Positions 8,345-16,185 of a stretch of DNA of 64,000 bases are shown here, one piece after another (position 1 is the stretch's first letter; the number at the start of each line of letters is the position of its first letter). The stretch spans positions 310,001 to 374,000 of the forward strand of contig NZ_JAGGOT010000029.1 of NCBI RefSeq assembly GCF_018614195.1, written 5' to 3'. The notes under the pieces were generated by a model that was not told the DNA's origin, did no database searches, and was given only the letters and a program-made list of their open reading frames with translations. Source of the DNA: Streptomyces sp. ISL-43. GTDB lineage: Bacteria; Actinomycetota; Actinomycetes; Streptomycetales; Streptomycetaceae. The position numbers and the translations under genes were made by a program.

Positions 8345-9137
8345 ACCCGCCGGCCGTCCGGGACGCCGTGAGGGTGAACAGCGCCCCGTCCGGATCGCGC
8401 AGCGCCACCCACCGCTCGGTCTCGCTCACAGCCGGATCCGAGACCGTGCGCCCGCCCAGCGCCTCCGCCGCCGCCACGGCCGGATCCAGCTCGGGCACCC
8501 GGAAGTGGACCTGCCAGCGGGGCCGGGTGTACGGACTGTACGAGGCCTGCTCCACGGGACCGCTGTCCAGCCGCGCCACCGGCTCCCCGCCCTGCCGCAG
8601 CACGACCCGCTCCTCCTCGTAGGAGACCTCGCAGCACCCGGTGCGCTCGGTGGCCCACTCCAGGACCTCCCCGTAGAAGATCGCCGACTCGAAGGCGTCG
8701 CGGGTGCGCAGCTCCAGCCAGGCCGGCGCGTGTCCGCTGCCCACCCGCCAGCCCGCCGACACCCGGCCCTCCCAGATCCCGAACACCGCCCCGTCCCGGT
8801 CCGCCACGAGCGCCGCGCGGCCCCCCGTCTCGAAGGACACCGGTCCCACCGCGATCGTGCCGCTGCGCTCCCGGACCCGGCCGACCGCCACATCGGCGTC
8901 GTCGACGGCGAAGTACGGAGTCCAGGCCACCGGCACCGCCAGATCCCCGGCCAGCGCCCCGATGCCGGCCACCGGATCCCCGTCGAGCTCGGCCACGGAG
9001 AACGCGTCGCCGAGCCGCGCGGGCCGGAACCGCCAGCCCACGACCGCACCGTAGAACCGCTGCGCCGCGCCGAGGTCGCGTGCCATCAGGCTCACCCAGC
9101 ACGGCGCCCCGAAGACGTCCCTCGTCGAAATCTCCAC
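8313..9137 (-). CDS. VOC (glyoxalase-fold) protein with two tandem domains
   Basis: A 274-residue protein with two vicinal-oxygen-chelate modules. The first (about 8-130) starts GAPCWVSLMARDLGAAQRFYGAVVGW; the second (about 140-265) starts with PAWLELRTRDAFESAIFYGEVLEW and ends in ERWVALRDPDGALFTL. This layout is that of the Cfp30B-like actinobacterial VOC proteins. No metal or substrate can be inferred. It converges on the PHP gene with a 32-bp overlap. Confidence 0.87.
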   Translation of the reverse strand: MEISTRDVFGAPCWVSLMARDLGAAQRFYGAVVGWRFRPARLGDAFSVAELDGDPVAGIGALAGDLAVPVAWTPYFAVDDADVAVGRVRERSGTIAVGPVSFETGGRAALVADRDGAVFGIWEGRVSAGWRVGSGHAPAWLELRTRDAFESAIFYGEVLEWATERTGCCEVSYEEERVVLRQGGEPVARLDSGPVEQASYSPYTRPRWQVHFRVPELDPAVAAAEALGGRTVSDPAVSETERWVALRDPDGALFTLTASRTAGGSTVTGGSGSR

Positions 9138-9300
9138 TGTTTTGCTCCGCCCTTCACCGGGGCGCGGTCAGCGCGCCGCCCGACCACAACCAGTAGCGCC
9201 CCGTCCCCGGCCGTGGCCCGCAGGCGCGCCACCGGGACCACCGGCCGTGGGGCACGGATATCCCCTTGGCGGCACGAGGGCCGACTCCTAAGGTGCGCGT

Positions 9301-10377
9301 ATGACGATCATGCATTCCCAGGACATCGATACCGCGGTGTCGCTCACCGCGCGGGCGCTGCGGGACGTGGCGCACCTCGACTGGAGCGCCCCGGCCGCCG
9401 GCCTGGAGTGGAGCTGCCACGACACCGCCGTCCACGTGGCGGAGGACTTCACGGCCTACGCCGCCCAGCTCACGGTCCGCGCCGCGGACGGGTACGTCCC
9501 CCTGGAGATACGCGCCGAGGAGGGCACCGGCCCCGCCGGCATCATCGAGATGATCGAGGCCTCCGGCGGGTTCCTGTCCGCCGCCGTGGCCCTCGCCGGG
9601 CCCGGTGCCCGCGCGTGGCACCCGTACGGCAGGGCGGGCGCCGACGGCTTCGCCGCGATGGGCGTCGTCGAGACCCTGCTGCACACCCACGACATCCTCG
9701 GCGGGCTCGGCGTCCACGACTGGGAGCCGGACCCCGCACTGCCCGAGCGGGTCCTGGACCGCCTCTTCCCGCACGTCCCGCGCGAGGCCGGCGGCCCCGA
9801 CGCCTGGCGGAACCTGCTGTGGGCGACCGGCCGGGGCGAACTCCCGGGCCTGGCCCGGCAGACGGCCTGGCGCTGGTACGCCGAACCCGTCGCGGCCGAG
9901 CGCGTACTGCTCTGCGACATCTCCCCGATGGCCGCCGCCGACCTGCTCGCGGGCGGCACCGGCGGTTTCGCCTGGGCCGAGGACGGCCCCGGCGACGGCA
10001 CCCGGCGCGCCGCGGGGAGCGTGGTGAGGGCACGCGAGGAAGGGACGTACCGGCCGGGCTGGGGACCGTACGCGATCATCCGCGCGAGCGACCGGCGGGC
10101 CATCGGCGGCATGGGCTTCCACGGCGCTCCGGACGCCGACGGCCGTGCCGAGGTCGGCTACGACCTCGTCCCCTCGGCGCGCGGCAACGGCTACGCCACC
10201 GATGCGCTGAAGGCGCTGTCCGCCTGGGCCTTCGGACAGCCGGGCCTCACCCTGCTGGCGGCCACGACGGACGAGGACAACGCACCCTCCCAGGCGGTGC
10301 TGCGGCGGACAGGTTTCACCGAGGCCGGCACCGGGGAGGGCCTTGTCCGGTACGTCCTACGGGGCTCCGGGGCCTAA
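9301..10377 (+). CDS. DinB/maleylpyruvate-isomerase-like domain fused to GNAT acetyltransferase
   Basis: A 358-residue two-domain protein. Residues 8-225 look like the mycothiol-dependent maleylpyruvate isomerase N-terminal (DinB-like) fold: ALRDVAHLDWSAP, WSCHDTAVHVAEDF and VVETLLHTHDIL carry the spaced histidines. Residues about 240-355 are a GNAT domain with the acetyl-CoA loop ARGNGYATDAL and the C-terminal DEDNAPSQAVLRRTGF. The two halves are in one uninterrupted frame. A mycothiol-handling or metal domain joined to an acetyltransferase could modify thiol adducts or a small toxic substrate, but this is inference. Confidence 0.82.
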   Translation: MTIMHSQDIDTAVSLTARALRDVAHLDWSAPAAGLEWSCHDTAVHVAEDFTAYAAQLTVRAADGYVPLEIRAEEGTGPAGIIEMIEASGGFLSAAVALAGPGARAWHPYGRAGADGFAAMGVVETLLHTHDILGGLGVHDWEPDPALPERVLDRLFPHVPREAGGPDAWRNLLWATGRGELPGLARQTAWRWYAEPVAAERVLLCDISPMAAADLLAGGTGGFAWAEDGPGDGTRRAAGSVVRAREEGTYRPGWGPYAIIRASDRRAIGGMGFHGAPDADGRAEVGYDLVPSARGNGYATDALKALSAWAFGQPGLTLLAATTDEDNAPSQAVLRRTGFTEAGTGEGLVRYVLRGSGA

Positions 10378-10433
10378 GCCGTCTCTTTCGGATCCTGCCG
10401 GTGCCGCCCCCCGGCTCGGAAGGCAGGTCCCCC

Positions 10434-11462
10434 ATGGTGAGCTCCCAGGTCCCCGTGATCGATCTCGGCCCGTGGCGCTCCGGCGGACCCGGGGCGCGCC
10501 GCCGCGTCGCCGACCGTGTCGACGAGGCGCTCCAGGCGGCCGGCTTCCTGCTGGTGACCGGGCACGGGGTGGACCCGGAGCTGCCCGGGCGGATCCGGGA
10601 GGCGGCGCGCGCGTTCTTCCGGCTCCCGGCCGCCGCCAAGGCCCCGTACGCCGTCGCGGTCGGCGGACGCGGCTGGCTCGGCCCGGGCGCGGAGGCCAAC
10701 AGCTACGCGGAGGGCGCGGCCTCCCCGCCGGACCTCAAGGAGTCGTGGTCCTGGGCGGCGGAGGACCCGACGGGGATCCCGTCGGTGGACGCCGAGTGGT
10801 TCCGGCCCAACGCGTGGCCTGCCGAAGTTCCCTCGCTGCGGCCGCTGGTGGACCGGTACCTGGCCGCGATGCGGGCGCTCTCCAACGAGCTGCTGGAGCT
10901 GCTGGCGGCCGCCCTGCGCCTGGAGCCGGACCATTTCACCCGCCACACGGGACACCCCACCTGGGGGTTCAACGTCAACTGGTATCCCGGCACCGAGCTC
11001 ATCGGGCCGCCGCTGCCCGGCCAGTTCCGCATCGGGGCGCACACCGACTTCGGCACCGTCACCGTCCTGGACCGCCAGCAGGGTGCGGGCGGGCTGCAGA
11101 TCCACACCGAGGCCGAGGGCTGGCTGGACGCCCCCTACGATCCGGCCGCGCTCACCGTGAACATCGGCGACCTGATGGCGCGCTGGACGGGCGACCGGTG
11201 GCGGGCCGGCCGCCACCGGGTGCTGCCGCCGCCGGCCGACGCGCCGGCCGAGGAGCTGATCTCGCTGGTCTACTTCTACGAGTGCGACCCGCACACCCGG
11301 GTGGAGTCCCTCCCGGCGCCGCTGGGGCGGATCGCGCACGAGCCGGTCGACTCGCACGCCTACCTGCGGGCGCAGCTCGACGCGATCACCGTCCCGGCGG
11401 GGGATGCGGCCGGTCCCGGCGGCTTTGGGGATCCGGCTGGTCAGACGGGTACGGAGGCCTAG
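10434..11462 (+). CDS. Isopenicillin-N-synthase-like non-haem iron oxygenase
   Basis: A 342-residue double-stranded beta-helix oxygenase of the IPNS / 2-oxoglutarate-Fe(II) family. The N-terminal DIOX_N region (VPVIDLGPW.. GFLLVTGHGVDPEL) is followed by the iron-binding facial triad H203-x-D205 (GAHTDFGTVT) and H261 (AGRHRVLPP). About 14 residues after H261, where 2-oxoglutarate enzymes usually carry R-x-S, the sequence reads L-I-S. The cosubstrate may therefore be held differently. It starts 57 bp after the DinB-GNAT gene on the same strand. There is no biosynthetic cluster around it, so a catabolic or tailoring role cannot be chosen. Confidence 0.87.
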   Translation: MVSSQVPVIDLGPWRSGGPGARRRVADRVDEALQAAGFLLVTGHGVDPELPGRIREAARAFFRLPAAAKAPYAVAVGGRGWLGPGAEANSYAEGAASPPDLKESWSWAAEDPTGIPSVDAEWFRPNAWPAEVPSLRPLVDRYLAAMRALSNELLELLAAALRLEPDHFTRHTGHPTWGFNVNWYPGTELIGPPLPGQFRIGAHTDFGTVTVLDRQQGAGGLQIHTEAEGWLDAPYDPAALTVNIGDLMARWTGDRWRAGRHRVLPPPADAPAEELISLVYFYECDPHTRVESLPAPLGRIAHEPVDSHAYLRAQLDAITVPAGDAAGPGGFGDPAGQTGTEA

Positions 11463-11522
11463 GGACGGCCTGGTGGGGGCCCCGATTACCCGATGCCGGG
11501 CGCGTTCGGCAGGATGGGCGTC

Positions 11523-12056
11523 ATGACCGAGATCCGTACCCCCCGCCTCCTCCTCCGCCGCTGGTCCGAGGACGACCTCGTCCCCCTGTCGGAGATCAAT
11601 GCCGACCCCGAGGTGATGCGCTGGATCGGTGACGGCGAGACGCTCGACCTCGAGGAGACCGCCGAGGCCATCGAGCGCTGGGAGGACGAGTGGGACGAGG
11701 AGGGCTTCGGGATCTTCGCCGTGGAGCTGCTGGCCTCCGGCGAGCTGATCGGCGCCGTCGGGCTCTCCATGCCCTGGTGGCTCCCCGAGGTCCTGCCCGC
11801 GGCGGAGATCACTTGGCGCCTCGGCCGCTCCTACTGGGGTCAGGGCTACGCCTCCGAGGCCGCGCACGCCACGCTGGAGTTCGCCCTCCAGGACCGGGGC
11901 CTCGACCGGGTCGTCGCCGTGAACCGGGCGGGCAACGACGAGTCCGAGAACGTGATCCGCAAGCTCGGGATGGCGGCGGAGAAGGACACCGCGCACCCGG
12001 AGTCCGGCGCGCTGCTCAACATCCACGCCATCGACCTCACGGAGTACGAGGGCTGA
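11523..12056 (+). CDS. GNAT acetyltransferase, RimJ/RimL-like
   Basis: A 177-residue GNAT protein of the RimJ/RimL type: MTEIRTPRLLLRRWSEDDL at the start, the acetyl-CoA-binding LGRSYWGQGYASEAAHATLEF in the centre and NDESENVIRKLGM before the last strands. The start at 11523 is chosen over 11493 because RTPRLLLRRW is the conserved N-terminus of the family. Acceptor unknown (protein N-terminus, amino acid or drug). Confidence 0.88.
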   Translation: MTEIRTPRLLLRRWSEDDLVPLSEINADPEVMRWIGDGETLDLEETAEAIERWEDEWDEEGFGIFAVELLASGELIGAVGLSMPWWLPEVLPAAEITWRLGRSYWGQGYASEAAHATLEFALQDRGLDRVVAVNRAGNDESENVIRKLGMAAEKDTAHPESGALLNIHAIDLTEYEG

Positions 12057-12276
12057 GCTGCCCGCCCCTCCCCGCCCCTCCCGGCCGGTCTCGCCCGGTC
12101 CGGTCCGGGGCCGGTTTCGGCCGGCCTGCCCGGCCTGCCCCGCCCCCGCATCAACCGATCGGTCGACCCGGTGGTCGGCCGGCGGGCCGAGCGGCCGGCC
12201 CCTCCCGCGCGGTGAGGATGGGTACGGGGGAGCGGGCGCACCACCGGCCGCGCCCCCGGAACCGAGAGGGGCAACC

Positions 12277-13434
12277 ATGCCGGAGCACGACCGACCGGGC
12301 CGCCCGCGCCCGCGCCGCCGCGTACGGGGAACCCGTACCGCCCTCGCGGCCCTCGCCGGGGCCCTGCTGCTCGGAGCCTGCACCCAGCCCGGCACGGCGC
12401 CGGCCGCGGCGCCCGCCGCGGCGCCCGCCGGTTCCCCGCTCCCGACGGCCTCGCAGACCCCCGACGGGACCCTCCTGGTCGCCGATTTCGGCGCCGACAC
12501 CGTCACCTTCGTGGACCCGCGGCGCGGCGCCATCGGCTCCGTCCCGGTCGGCAGGGCGCCGTACGGCCTGGCGGTCGGCGCGGACGGCCGGGCCTGGGTG
12601 GCCACGGCCGAGGGGGTCGCCGTCGTGGACACGCGTACGCGCACCCGGCTGGCCCGCGTCCCGTACCGCACCACCGGCACCGGGCCCGTCACCGGCGGCG
12701 AGTACCGGGGCGGCGGCATGGGCATCGCGCTCTCACCCGACGGCGCCCGCGCCTACGTCGGGGTGAACGTCCCCGGGACCACCGGGGTCCTGGAGGTCAT
12801 CGACACGGCGAAGGCCGAGGTCGGCGCGGTCGTCCCGGTGGGCCGGCGCCCCTTCGACGTGGACGTGTCGCAGGACGGCTCCGAGGTCTACGTCACCGGC
12901 CACGACTCCTTCGACGTCACCGTCGTCCCCGCCGGCACGCTGCGGCCGCGCCGCATCGAGGTCGCCCCGTACGGGACGGAAGGCGGCCTCGGATCCTGGC
13001 TGAAACCGCACTACGCGGCCGTGCGGCCGGCGGACGGGATGCTGCTGCTCCCCTTCGAGGGCGAGCGGCTCGCCGTGGTGGACCCGCGGACGGGGCGCAC
13101 CACGGTCGAGGAGCTGACCGCCGAAACCCACCAACACGGGGTCGCCCTCACGGCGGACGGCCGGCTCCTCGTGGTCGGCACGGGGGCGGTGGAGCCCGGG
13201 AAGGGCAAGGGGCCGTCCCTCACGGTCCGTTCCCCGGACGGTGCGGAACGGGTGTACCCGCTCGACGGACCGCACGAGGACGTGGCCGTCTCCCGGGACG
13301 GGCGCACGGCCTACGTCACCGGCGGCCACACCCGGGACGGCTACTGGAACGGCATCACGGTCGTCGACCTCGACACCGGGAGCGGCCGCCGGCTCGCGGC
13401 GGGGTCGCGGCCGCTGGGCATCGCGGTGCTGTGA
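12277..13434 (+). CDS. YVTN/SMP-30-like beta-propeller lipoprotein
   Basis: A 385-residue lipoprotein with lipobox LLGAC (Cys35) after a twin-Arg-rich N-region. The mature part is built from repeats of about 40-45 residues, such as TLLVADFGADTVTFVDP, GVAVVDTRTRTRLARV, RAYVGVN, SEVYVTGHDSFDVTVV and TAYVTGGHT. These are typical of YVTN/YncE-type seven-bladed propellers. It would be anchored on the outer face of the membrane and may bind ligands or partners. GAGAGGGG precedes the ATG. Function unknown. Confidence 0.83.
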   Translation: MPEHDRPGRPRPRRRVRGTRTALAALAGALLLGACTQPGTAPAAAPAAAPAGSPLPTASQTPDGTLLVADFGADTVTFVDPRRGAIGSVPVGRAPYGLAVGADGRAWVATAEGVAVVDTRTRTRLARVPYRTTGTGPVTGGEYRGGGMGIALSPDGARAYVGVNVPGTTGVLEVIDTAKAEVGAVVPVGRRPFDVDVSQDGSEVYVTGHDSFDVTVVPAGTLRPRRIEVAPYGTEGGLGSWLKPHYAAVRPADGMLLLPFEGERLAVVDPRTGRTTVEELTAETHQHGVALTADGRLLVVGTGAVEPGKGKGPSLTVRSPDGAERVYPLDGPHEDVAVSRDGRTAYVTGGHTRDGYWNGITVVDLDTGSGRRLAAGSRPLGIAVL

Positions 13435-13446
13435 GGCGGGGCGGGC

Positions 13447-13470
13447 GCCCGGCCCGACGTCAGGCCGGGC
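13447..13470. terminator. Bidirectional hairpin between convergent genes
   Basis: GCCCGGCC at 13447-13454 pairs with GGCCGGGC at 13463-13470 over an 8-base loop, 12 bases after the stop of the propeller gene and 64 bases from the stop of the opposing HNH gene. Next to it GAGCGGGTCGGCCCG occurs twice in tandem (about 13486-13516). Confidence 0.55.
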
Positions 13471-13533
13471 TGCCGGACGGCCGGGAGCGGGTCGGCCCGG
13501 AGCGGGTCGGCCCGGCCGAAGGCGCGGTCGGTG

Positions 13534-14277
13534 TCATGCCGCGCACGCGTCCAGCATGGTGGAGAGCATCCGCTTCTCGGGGTCGGTGACGGTCAGGCCG
13601 TACGCCGACTTGACGGTCGTCCAGGCCCGTCCGTACTGGCACCAGGCCGCCTTCGACGGCGGCTGCCACAGATCGGGGCTCTGATCGCCCTTCGAGCGGT
13701 TCGAGGAGGCGGTCACCGCGAGCAGTTGGGGGTGCGTCAGATCGTTCGCGAAGGCCTTGCGCTTCGCGGCGTCCCAGCCGGCCGCGCCCGAGCGCCAGCC
13801 CTCGGCGAGGGGCACCATGTGGTCGATGTCCATCTTCGAGGCCTGGGTGACCACCACACCGTCGTACAGGCTCTTCCAGGTGCCGGACACCGCCTTGCAC
13901 TCGGAGTCCCGGGTGACGTCCGCGCCGTCCCGCTGGAGGATGACCTCGCGGGTGTCGCACTTGGCGCCCTGCTCCGCCCAGTGCGTGAACTTGTCCCGGC
14001 TGTAACCGGACATGGTCCCCGGCGGGGCCACCTTCAGCGCGGCCAGCTGGGTACGGGCCACGGCGGCGCTCACCATGCCGGGCAGCACGTCCCCGGGGGC
14101 GGGCTTCGCGTCGTCGGGGGCGCCGGACGAGCCGGACGCGGCGGGCGTGGCGGGCGTGGCGGTGCCCCCCGGTTCCGGGTCGTCACCGGGAGCCGTCCCG
14201 GTCCCCGAACATCCGGCGAGGGCCAGCAGCGCCGCGGCCGCCAGTGCCGCACCGGGCACACGTATCTGACGTCCCAT
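13534..14277 (-). CDS. DUF1524 / HNH-type nuclease lipoprotein
   Basis: A 247-residue secreted lipoprotein (lipobox LAGC, Cys23) with a Pro/Gly/Thr linker and a C-terminal DUF1524 domain, the HNH fold also found in GmrSD-type nucleases. The signature SKMDIDHMVPLAEGW carries the DxxH-type motif, followed by HPQLLAVTASSNRSKGD and WCQYGRAW. It is thus likely an extracytoplasmic DNase, probably for nutrient DNA or defence against extracellular DNA. The four cysteines around KCDTREV.. DSECKAV may form disulphides. The start is the ATG giving the standard lipoprotein signal. Confidence 0.86.
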   Translation of the reverse strand: MGRQIRVPGAALAAAALLALAGCSGTGTAPGDDPEPGGTATPATPAASGSSGAPDDAKPAPGDVLPGMVSAAVARTQLAALKVAPPGTMSGYSRDKFTHWAEQGAKCDTREVILQRDGADVTRDSECKAVSGTWKSLYDGVVVTQASKMDIDHMVPLAEGWRSGAAGWDAAKRKAFANDLTHPQLLAVTASSNRSKGDQSPDLWQPPSKAAWCQYGRAWTTVKSAYGLTVTDPEKRMLSTMLDACAA

Positions 14278-14504
14278 TACCCCACCCCGAGCCTGCCGCG
14301 CACTGTGTCGGGGGAAGCCTACCCACGCCGGACGGGTCCCGAAGCCCCGCCCGTCGGCGGAGCGGTGGCCGTCGTGCGGCTCTCGTGAGCCGGCTCCGCG
14401 GCCCGGATGCCAGCCAACCCCCGGACGGGTGAACGGGGTTGGGTTCCGCCGCCGGGGCGCTGCCATCGTGCGAGCCTTCGCCGATCCGAGAGGAAGGAAC
14501 TCCG

Positions 14505-15020
14505 ATGGTGACGTGGTCCGCGCAGACGCTGGCCGCCGCGAGCACGGTGGTCATGCTGGGCACGGCCGGCTGGGCGGCGTGGGAGACGTACGACGCGCCG
14601 CTGCTCGCGGTCTGGGACCGGCCGTGCGCCGACCCGCGGTCCAGGCCGGAGTTCGTCGCGCACCAGGCGCACGACGTGGTCGTGGCCACCGTCTCCGCCC
14701 GCGCCTGGTACCCGGACGTCCAACTGCTCTCCCTGCGCGTGGAGGAGACCCTCAAGGGCGCCCTCCCCGCCGAGGCCAGGGTCGCCCAGGGCCTCGGACC
14801 GCCGCCGGGGTCGGAGTCGCTGGTCCAGATCCTGGAACCGGGCCGCCGCTACGTCGTCTCCCTGGTGCCGGCCGAGGAGTACGGCGACGGCCTGGTGTGG
14901 GGTGCCGTACCCGCCGACGCCGGCTCCGAGGCGACCCCCGGGACCGAGGAGGTCTGGCGCGAGGCCGTGGTCCACCCCGAGGAGCCGCCGGTCTGCGACG
15001 ACGTCGTGGTCGTCGGCTGA
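14505..15020 (+). CDS. Small secreted or membrane-anchored protein, unknown
   Basis: A 171-residue protein with an N-terminal hydrophobic segment (TLAAASTVVMLGTAGWAAW) and no recognised domain. It contains two spaced cysteines (RPCADPR and PPVCDD), an acidic C-terminus and LLSLRVEETLKGALP, a pattern seen in uncharacterised actinobacterial proteins. The ATG at 14505 is preceded by GAGAGGAAGG, a strong ribosome-binding site. It is divergent from the HNH lipoprotein with a 227-bp gap. Confidence 0.65.
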   Translation: MVTWSAQTLAAASTVVMLGTAGWAAWETYDAPLLAVWDRPCADPRSRPEFVAHQAHDVVVATVSARAWYPDVQLLSLRVEETLKGALPAEARVAQGLGPPPGSESLVQILEPGRRYVVSLVPAEEYGDGLVWGAVPADAGSEATPGTEEVWREAVVHPEEPPVCDDVVVVG

Positions 15021-15157
15021 GCCCCGGGTCGGGGCGGCGGCGCCCGGGCCCCGCGGTACGCAGGGCCTCGCCACCGGAGCCGACGGGGGGAAGGGTGGCC
15101 CCGGAGGGAACCGCGGCTACCGTTGACCCCTCTTGTACCGGGAGGGGGGCGACGACC

Positions 15158-15973
15158 ATGAAGAAGACTGCTGCGTCCGCGACCGGGCGGACGGCGCTGG
15201 CGGGGCTCGCGGGACTGCTGTGCGCGGTGCTCGCGGCGTGCGGCACCGTACGGGCGGGGGAGGCGGCCGGACCCGCCCCCGCGGCGGCGCCGAGCCCGGA
15301 GATCTGCGATCTGGACGGGCCGACGGACGGCGGCCCGGGCGCCGGCACGGCGACCCCCGACATCCCCACGGACCAGGAGACGGGCGCGTACGCGGGCCCG
15401 CCCACGGACCAGGAGACGGGCGCGTACGCGGGCCCGCCGACCGATCAGGAGACCGGCGCGTACGCGGGCCCGCCGACCGATCAGGAGACGGGCACCTACG
15501 CGGGCCCGCCGACGGACCAGGACACCGGCCCTCCGGACCCGCCCACCGACCAGGACACGGGTACGCCGGATCCGCCCACCGACCAGGACACCGGTACCCC
15601 GGACCCGCCCACGGACGGCACGGCCGCGCCCGGCGGATCCGGAGGCGTCACCAATGGCGCCGGCCCCTGCGGCGCCATCGGATGGTTCGACATGACCCGG
15701 GACTTCGCCGGCTGGTACGCCAAGCACCGCACCGAAGAGGACCAGGGCATCCCCGCGGATGGCATCGGCCCGGTCCGCGTCCGCAAGGTGGGCGGGGCGG
15801 GCCGCGCGGAAGTGACCTTCACCACCGAGGGGGTGGGCAAGAGCCGCGGCGACGACGCGCGCAGGGTGGTACGGGTCTTCGCGGACTGGCGGCACGAGGT
15901 GTACGGGGACACCGGCACGGTCACCGTCCACACGCGCGAGACCTCCCCGGTCACCGTGGCCGGCTCCTGGTGA
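15158..15973 (+). CDS. Lipoprotein with PTDQETGAYAGP tandem repeats
   Basis: A 271-residue lipoprotein (AVLAACGT lipobox, Cys at about 28). After the anchor comes a disordered stalk: four copies of PTDQETGAYAGP (one with T for A), then three shorter PTDQDTG(P/T)PDP copies. The C-terminal 100 residues form a compact domain (CGAIGWFDMTRDFAGWYAKHR.. VRKVGGAGRAEVTFTTEG) with no family I recognise. GGGAGGGGGG precedes the ATG. Probably a surface protein whose stalk length varies by repeat number. Confidence 0.75.
   Translation: MKKTAASATGRTALAGLAGLLCAVLAACGTVRAGEAAGPAPAAAPSPEICDLDGPTDGGPGAGTATPDIPTDQETGAYAGPPTDQETGAYAGPPTDQETGAYAGPPTDQETGTYAGPPTDQDTGPPDPPTDQDTGTPDPPTDQDTGTPDPPTDGTAAPGGSGGVTNGAGPCGAIGWFDMTRDFAGWYAKHRTEEDQGIPADGIGPVRVRKVGGAGRAEVTFTTEGVGKSRGDDARRVVRVFADWRHEVYGDTGTVTVHTRETSPVTVAGSW
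15365..15607 (+). repeat. Coding tandem repeat, 4 x 36 bp plus 3 x 33 bp
   Basis: Units at 15365-15400, 15401-15436, 15437-15472 and 15473-15508 are 36 bp and nearly identical. Three 33-bp derivatives run 15509-15607. All are in frame with the lipoprotein gene. Synonymous differences between units (ACG/ACC, GAC/GAT) show they are not all fresh copies. Confidence 0.9.
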
Positions 15974-15977
15974 CCCC

Positions 15978-16003
15978 GGTGCGGGCCCGGCCGGGGCCGC
16001 ACC
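15978..16003 (+). terminator. Hairpin terminator after the repeat lipoprotein
   Basis: GGTGCGG pairs with CCGCACC, then one G-G mismatch and CCC/GGG around a GGCC loop. It starts 5 bases after the stop codon. Confidence 0.65.
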
Positions 16004-16062
16004 GAAACGACCCGTTCGTCCAGGGTCGGCTCGCGTCCCGCAGGGCTGACGACCTCCAAGTG

Positions 16063-16078
16063 TGACTTGGGTAAGTCA
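16063..16078 (+). promoter_or_regulatory. TGACTT-N4-AAGTCA inverted repeat upstream of fprA-like gene
   Basis: Perfect 6-bp arms around GGGT, in an unusually AT-rich stretch (to 16110) for this genome. It lies 39 bp upstream of the candidate iron box. Probably an operator, factor unknown. Confidence 0.4.
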
Positions 16079-16116
16079 TAAGGCAGAGTTATAGGGGCAT
16101 AAATAGGGGGTGGGTT

Positions 16117-16135
16117 CTGGGTTAGGCTTGCCTCA
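16117..16135 (+). promoter_or_regulatory. Candidate DmdR/IdeR iron box
   Basis: CTGGGTTAGGCTTGCCTCA matches the 19-bp DtxR-family consensus TTAGGTTAGGCTAACCTAA at 14 positions, including an unbroken GGTTAGGCT core. It lies about 50 bp upstream of the FprA-type gene start, where a repressor would block the promoter. This predicts induction of the reductase under iron limitation. Confidence 0.55.
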
Positions 16136-16185
16136 GTTTAGTGTTCCCTTGATCGAGTCAATTCGTCGTTCGAAGGGAACCAGAC

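Noticed and set aside
15365..15607. Possible CRISPR-like array
   Set aside because: Units are contiguous with no spacers, keep frame and encode a lipoprotein stalk.
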